DNA of 64,000 nucleotides from assembly GCA_023634235.1 (NCBI GenBank), contig JAMKCF010000051.1, forward strand, positions 1-64,000, read 5' to 3'. The translations under genes and the position numbers were made by a program. Source of the stretch: Pisaster brevispinus. Lineage: Eukaryota > Echinodermata > Asteroidea > Forcipulatida > Asteriidae. Below, piece after piece: positions 60,689-64,000 of this stretch. The notes beneath the pieces are model-generated. The model did no database searches, was not told the DNA's origin, and saw nothing but the letters and a program-made list of their open reading frames with translations. Position 1 is the first letter of the stretch; each line of letters begins with the position of its first letter.

Positions 60689-62619
60689 GTAAGACACAAA
60701 TAACATTCTTTATCCCAGATGCAAATTTAAGATCAGAACACCCTTTAATTGTTCCCAACGTTGAAACATCTGTGAGTCTTACAGTTTGTTTAAGTCAACT
60801 TTTCTAATCTTTCCCTTTTTATTTTTAAATAATGATTGATTTGTTAAGTACGCCCCACCACAGGCATTTGTTGTATAGCAGGTAATGTACAAACTTCGAT
60901 ATCCACGCTTTTAAACAATAAACATTAGCACTAATAAGCTAGTTATTTATGAGCACAAAAATAAAGAATATGAATCTTTCAACCAACTTCAAACGGCATA
61001 GCTAGGTCCAATTCATTATTTCGAATAGTGATTTATCTGAAAGGAACAGTTTCACTCGGAACTTCACTCAACTGATATAATCCAGAAACCAGTCGAAACA
61101 TTTCTGTCTGATGTACTGTCAAAGTTTAGCAAATAGCATAAAAGACCATACAATTACCTTTACTTGTTTCGATTGCAATAATCTAAATGATCACATATAT
61201 TAATAAGTTTGCATAAATTATAGCCTCCGTTTTATTTAATTGACTGGATATTTTCTCGGGCGGGCGATAGAGGTCGCCCCTTAAGCGTTTATCACATAAT
61301 TATTTCTACACAATAATGTTGTATGAGACGTTCACCCAACTCCACAAAGCTGGTAAGCTTAGCTGAAGCAGGGTTCAAATCAATTTTCAATAATTAAAAT
61401 ACACTAATGTGACCAAGCCCATAGTCTTATGGGATGTTGTCACTCGGTATGTGTGCCTGTGTCCCCATACGGTAAATCAACTTGGGCTGAAGGAAGTTGA
61501 TTCGAAGAAATGTCAACGCAATTCACCGTTTTTTGGGGGGGACACAGAATCTCCTGCCACACCGGCAAAGGCAAAAACAGAAACAAAAGTCTAGTGTAAT
61601 GCTTCTGAACTGCCGGTTAGCTGCTTGACATGGAAACATGCATAGCCGACTATAACTATTGTGTCCAGAAAAAAAGTTCTCCAATGAGAAAATTAATCCT
61701 ATAAGTTGTTACTCTAAAAGGGACATGTGCCAGTAGCCAAAAACTTTGTACTAAGCAAAAAATACTTCAAACTTTAAATTCGATCAGACAAGCAATGACT
61801 AATATAATTATAACAGCTAACATTAAATACACTGAGTAATTAACTGCTACATTTACCTACAAGGTTTCTCTGTCGTGTACAAAAATGTTAATTGTTTGGA
61901 AACAATATCTTGGTTATGATAGGCTAAATATGATAACTTGATTTGACATCTGTAAATATTTCTTGATTAAACATAATATGGGTACAAACAATGCTCACCG
62001 CAAAAACATTCTTTATAAATATATATATATATACATAATAACCTGTTCTCTCCACTTTACCCTTCTTTCTCTCAAAAAGTTTTTTTTTAAATCAACTTGT
62101 AAATAATCTATTTCTTCTGCAGAGGATGTAAAAGAATATAAACAATTATGTAAACAAATAATGCATTAATATTTTCAAAAGTGCATTACAATATGTAAAA
62201 AGTCAGCCTGTTGGAGTAAAACAGCAAATAGCAAAATCAACAATATTACTCACACATAAAACTAAACTAACCAAAAATTTGAAAGAGAAAAAATCCCAAG
62301 CCCATAAAACAAATAATAATCCTTGAAACTGACCTCCCGTCCTGGAATGGTCCAGTCTAAGACATGGAGGTCAGTCAACTCACTGTGGGTTTGTAACTGG
62401 AGAAAACAATGAAATACATGGCACCCTGTATAGAAGTGCACAAAAAGTGTGTTAAAAAAACCTATCAGATAAATATTGCTGTGACATTTTGTAGTTATAT
62501 GAATTTTGAAAATGAAACTAATTAAGAACTGGAAAAGGAACTAAAATTGTTTTTAATCTAATTTATAAGTGGGTTGTGTTAAATCGAAAGTGTTTTGTTT
62601 TTTCTTACTTTACGTTCAG

Positions 62620-62760
62620 CCAGAAAGTGTGCCACATCCATTTCCTGTACTGCCTATAATTAAACCACAAACACAAAAAGGACCCAACTTTGTATTTTTT
62701 GAACAACGGTTCCGTTTCCTTGTGAAAAGTGAACGACTGACTGTACAAAAACAGTCATGA
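62620..62760 (+). CDS. Possible terminal coding exon (47 residues)
   Basis: It follows TTTACGTTCAG and reads from CCAGAAAG to TGA at 62,758-62,760 in phase 0: PESVPHPFPVLPIIK, then a KGPNFVFFEQRF segment and a basic C-terminus. The frame is open over the whole segment, while the left copy is frameshifted. No ATG or upstream exon can be assigned with confidence; the 60,636 segment is a candidate. The family is not recognised. Confidence 0.3.
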   Translation, partial: PESVPHPFPVLPIIKPQTQKGPNFVFFEQRFRFLVKSERLTVQKQS

Positions 62761-62990
62761 ATATAAAAATGCTTTTGAGTGTAATTGTTATTATTATTAT
62801 TATTTTTTTAAAGGAACTCTTGGTTGGAAAATCCTGGTTAACATTCACTATATGAAAGTTTATTTAATTTTACAGATGGGAAAGAAACGCCCTAATCTTA
62901 AACATCATGAATAAACGATGTGAGCTTTTTAGACAGATTCATGCTAAAAAATGTTGGCTTTGGTTTACGTTTTCAAAGCTACGCAACATA

Positions 62991-63396
62991 ACATAATAAT
63001 TGAAATTCGGCTTGACTGCAGAATAACAAAGTACCGTATTTTGATTCTTAGACAAAGTTACGCACACAAAATGAAGGAAATGATAATCAATCCAAAATGC
63101 ACAAACATACACTTTACATTCGAGTTGAAAAGTGATTAACTTGGTGTGGTCAAATGTGCTTAAATTCATTTGGGTTTTTTTCCGAACTGTTTTGGGGAAT
63201 GGTGTAGTTCAGACATACAAAAAGGTTGTCCGGTTATTTCTTCGATAGAGGTGTCTGTTTAAATTAAAAGATCCCTGATGTTTATGACATCTTTGACCAA
63301 TGACACCTGATCTTAAAAATACGATTTGGGGTTTAGTCTTGAAAATTGACATGGACCGTCGCGTTATTGTGCGACTTGTACTACGAATGTTGGCAT
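62991..63396. other. No gene recognised
   Basis: AT-rich sequence between the duplication and the minus-strand SINE, with no supported feature. Confidence 0.4.
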
Positions 63397-63735
63397 AATA
63401 ATAATAGTCAAGTGACTTCTTATATAGCTGGCGCTCCAATATTATTACCCCTGATCACTGGGCAATTTATTTCAATCCTTAAACCATCATGCATCAGCTC
63501 CCTCAGGAGTATACAGCCTGTGCTGCCAAGTATGTAGAGCACTAAGCTAAAACAATCACATAAGCATCTCTGCCCTCATTGGTACCCAATTACCTCTGGG
63601 TGAAAAGAAGCATTTATTTAGTTAAGTATCTGGCTCAAAAATGCAAATGTCATGACCAGGATTCGAACCCACACCCTGATATCTCAGCCACCAGAACTTG
63701 AGTCTTGTGACTCAGTCGTGCTTTATGAAAGAAAG
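63397..63735 (-). mobile_element. tRNA-derived SINE, minus strand
   Basis: On the minus strand GGTTCGAATCC (63,669-63,659) is a perfect B box, preceded by a tRNA-like stretch with an A-box-like GACTGAGTCACAAG. The body contains CACCCAGAGGTAATTGGGTACC and GAGGGCAGAG, close to a SINE body I recall from echinoderms. The 3' end is a CTATTATTATTATG run (63,408-63,395), a typical short-repeat SINE tail. Confidence 0.7.
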
Positions 63736-64000
63736 CATGCACACATTGTACGTCAATGTTATTGAAACATTGTTGTTTAAGTCTGGTCTGAAATCTTGCT
63801 GATTATGACGTAACTAAAAGAACCATTTTTATGTGTGAAATATTCCCTCTAAAATGAAGTCATATTCGGGAGAAGTGAGTCTAAAAACCTGTGTAGAAAA
63901 AAACCCTGCATCATCTGATTCCGGTTGTTACCACCAAAATTAAGGACATTGTGTATACACGCTGAAAACTGTGCATGGTTTTTCACTAGTTTTCTCCGGA
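63736..64000. other. No gene recognised
   Basis: AT-rich sequence to the window edge, without a supported feature. Confidence 0.4.

Larger units (their letters stand above)
59526..62990 (+). repeat. Segmental duplication, right copy
   Basis: Direct copy of the left segment, starting GATTGTTAACCCACCCC immediately where the left copy ends (a head-to-tail junction near 59,522) and ending near 62,990 with TTCAAAGCTACGC. It lacks the LINE. About 40 bp present in the left copy around 58,635-58,680 are absent here. Confidence 0.9.

Overview
The window has two unlike halves. Positions 1-45,876 are one tandem array of a GC-richer 442-bp unit, about 104 copies, running off the left edge. Positions 45,877-64,000 are AT-rich single-copy and transposon-rich animal DNA. 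Split genes with GT...AG introns, a 5'-truncated LINE, tRNA-derived SINEs and MITEs make this a eukaryote. A 393-bp TTAA-ended MITE at 52,857 is of a type I recall as very common in sea-star genomes, and the SINEs resemble echinoderm ones. My best guess is an asteroid echinoderm, from memory of repeat families and not from a search.

The array codes for no protein: its recurring 92-codon frame has no ATG (it opens at TTG) and breaks wherever a unit carries an indel. Read on the minus strand, each unit looks like a small Pol II RNA gene of the snRNA or spliced-leader class. In order it has a PSE-like box, about 250 bp packed with inverted repeats, a consensus 5' splice site (GAG/GTGAGT) held in a 10-bp stem-loop, an Sm site (AATTTTTGA) 44 nt further on, a terminal hairpin, and a match to the metazoan snRNA 3' box (AAAATTAGA). 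The remaining ~180 bp is weakly structured and fits spacer plus promoter. It matches no snRNA I know (U1, U2, U4, U5, U6, U7, U11, U12) and not 5S rRNA. Spliced-leader trans-splicing is not known from echinoderms, so this is the item most worth testing. Units 15.8-45.7 kb are almost identical and differ only at a few sites that define a 3-unit higher-order pattern and later mosaics. Units 1-15.7 kb carry many one-base indels, mostly homopolymer, that look like uncorrected long-read errors.

Right of the array: 47.2 kb tRNA-derived SINE; 48.1-48.7 kb two exon-like segments with an in-frame stop; 49.4-54.7 kb a 5.3-kb element whose ends are rich in AAACGTTT motifs, with CCCAG/CTGGG termini, flanked by 178-bp direct repeats. 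Inside that element sits a three-coding-exon gene for a 77-residue protein of unknown function (51,704-52,849), a dead duplicate of its first coding exon, a foldback MITE, and the TTAA MITE starting 7 bp past the stop codon. From 55.3 to 63.0 kb there is a head-to-tail duplication of ~3.5 kb; the left copy was later hit by a 5'-truncated LINE. Exon-like pieces survive in both copies. A second SINE lies at 63.4-63.7 kb on the minus strand.
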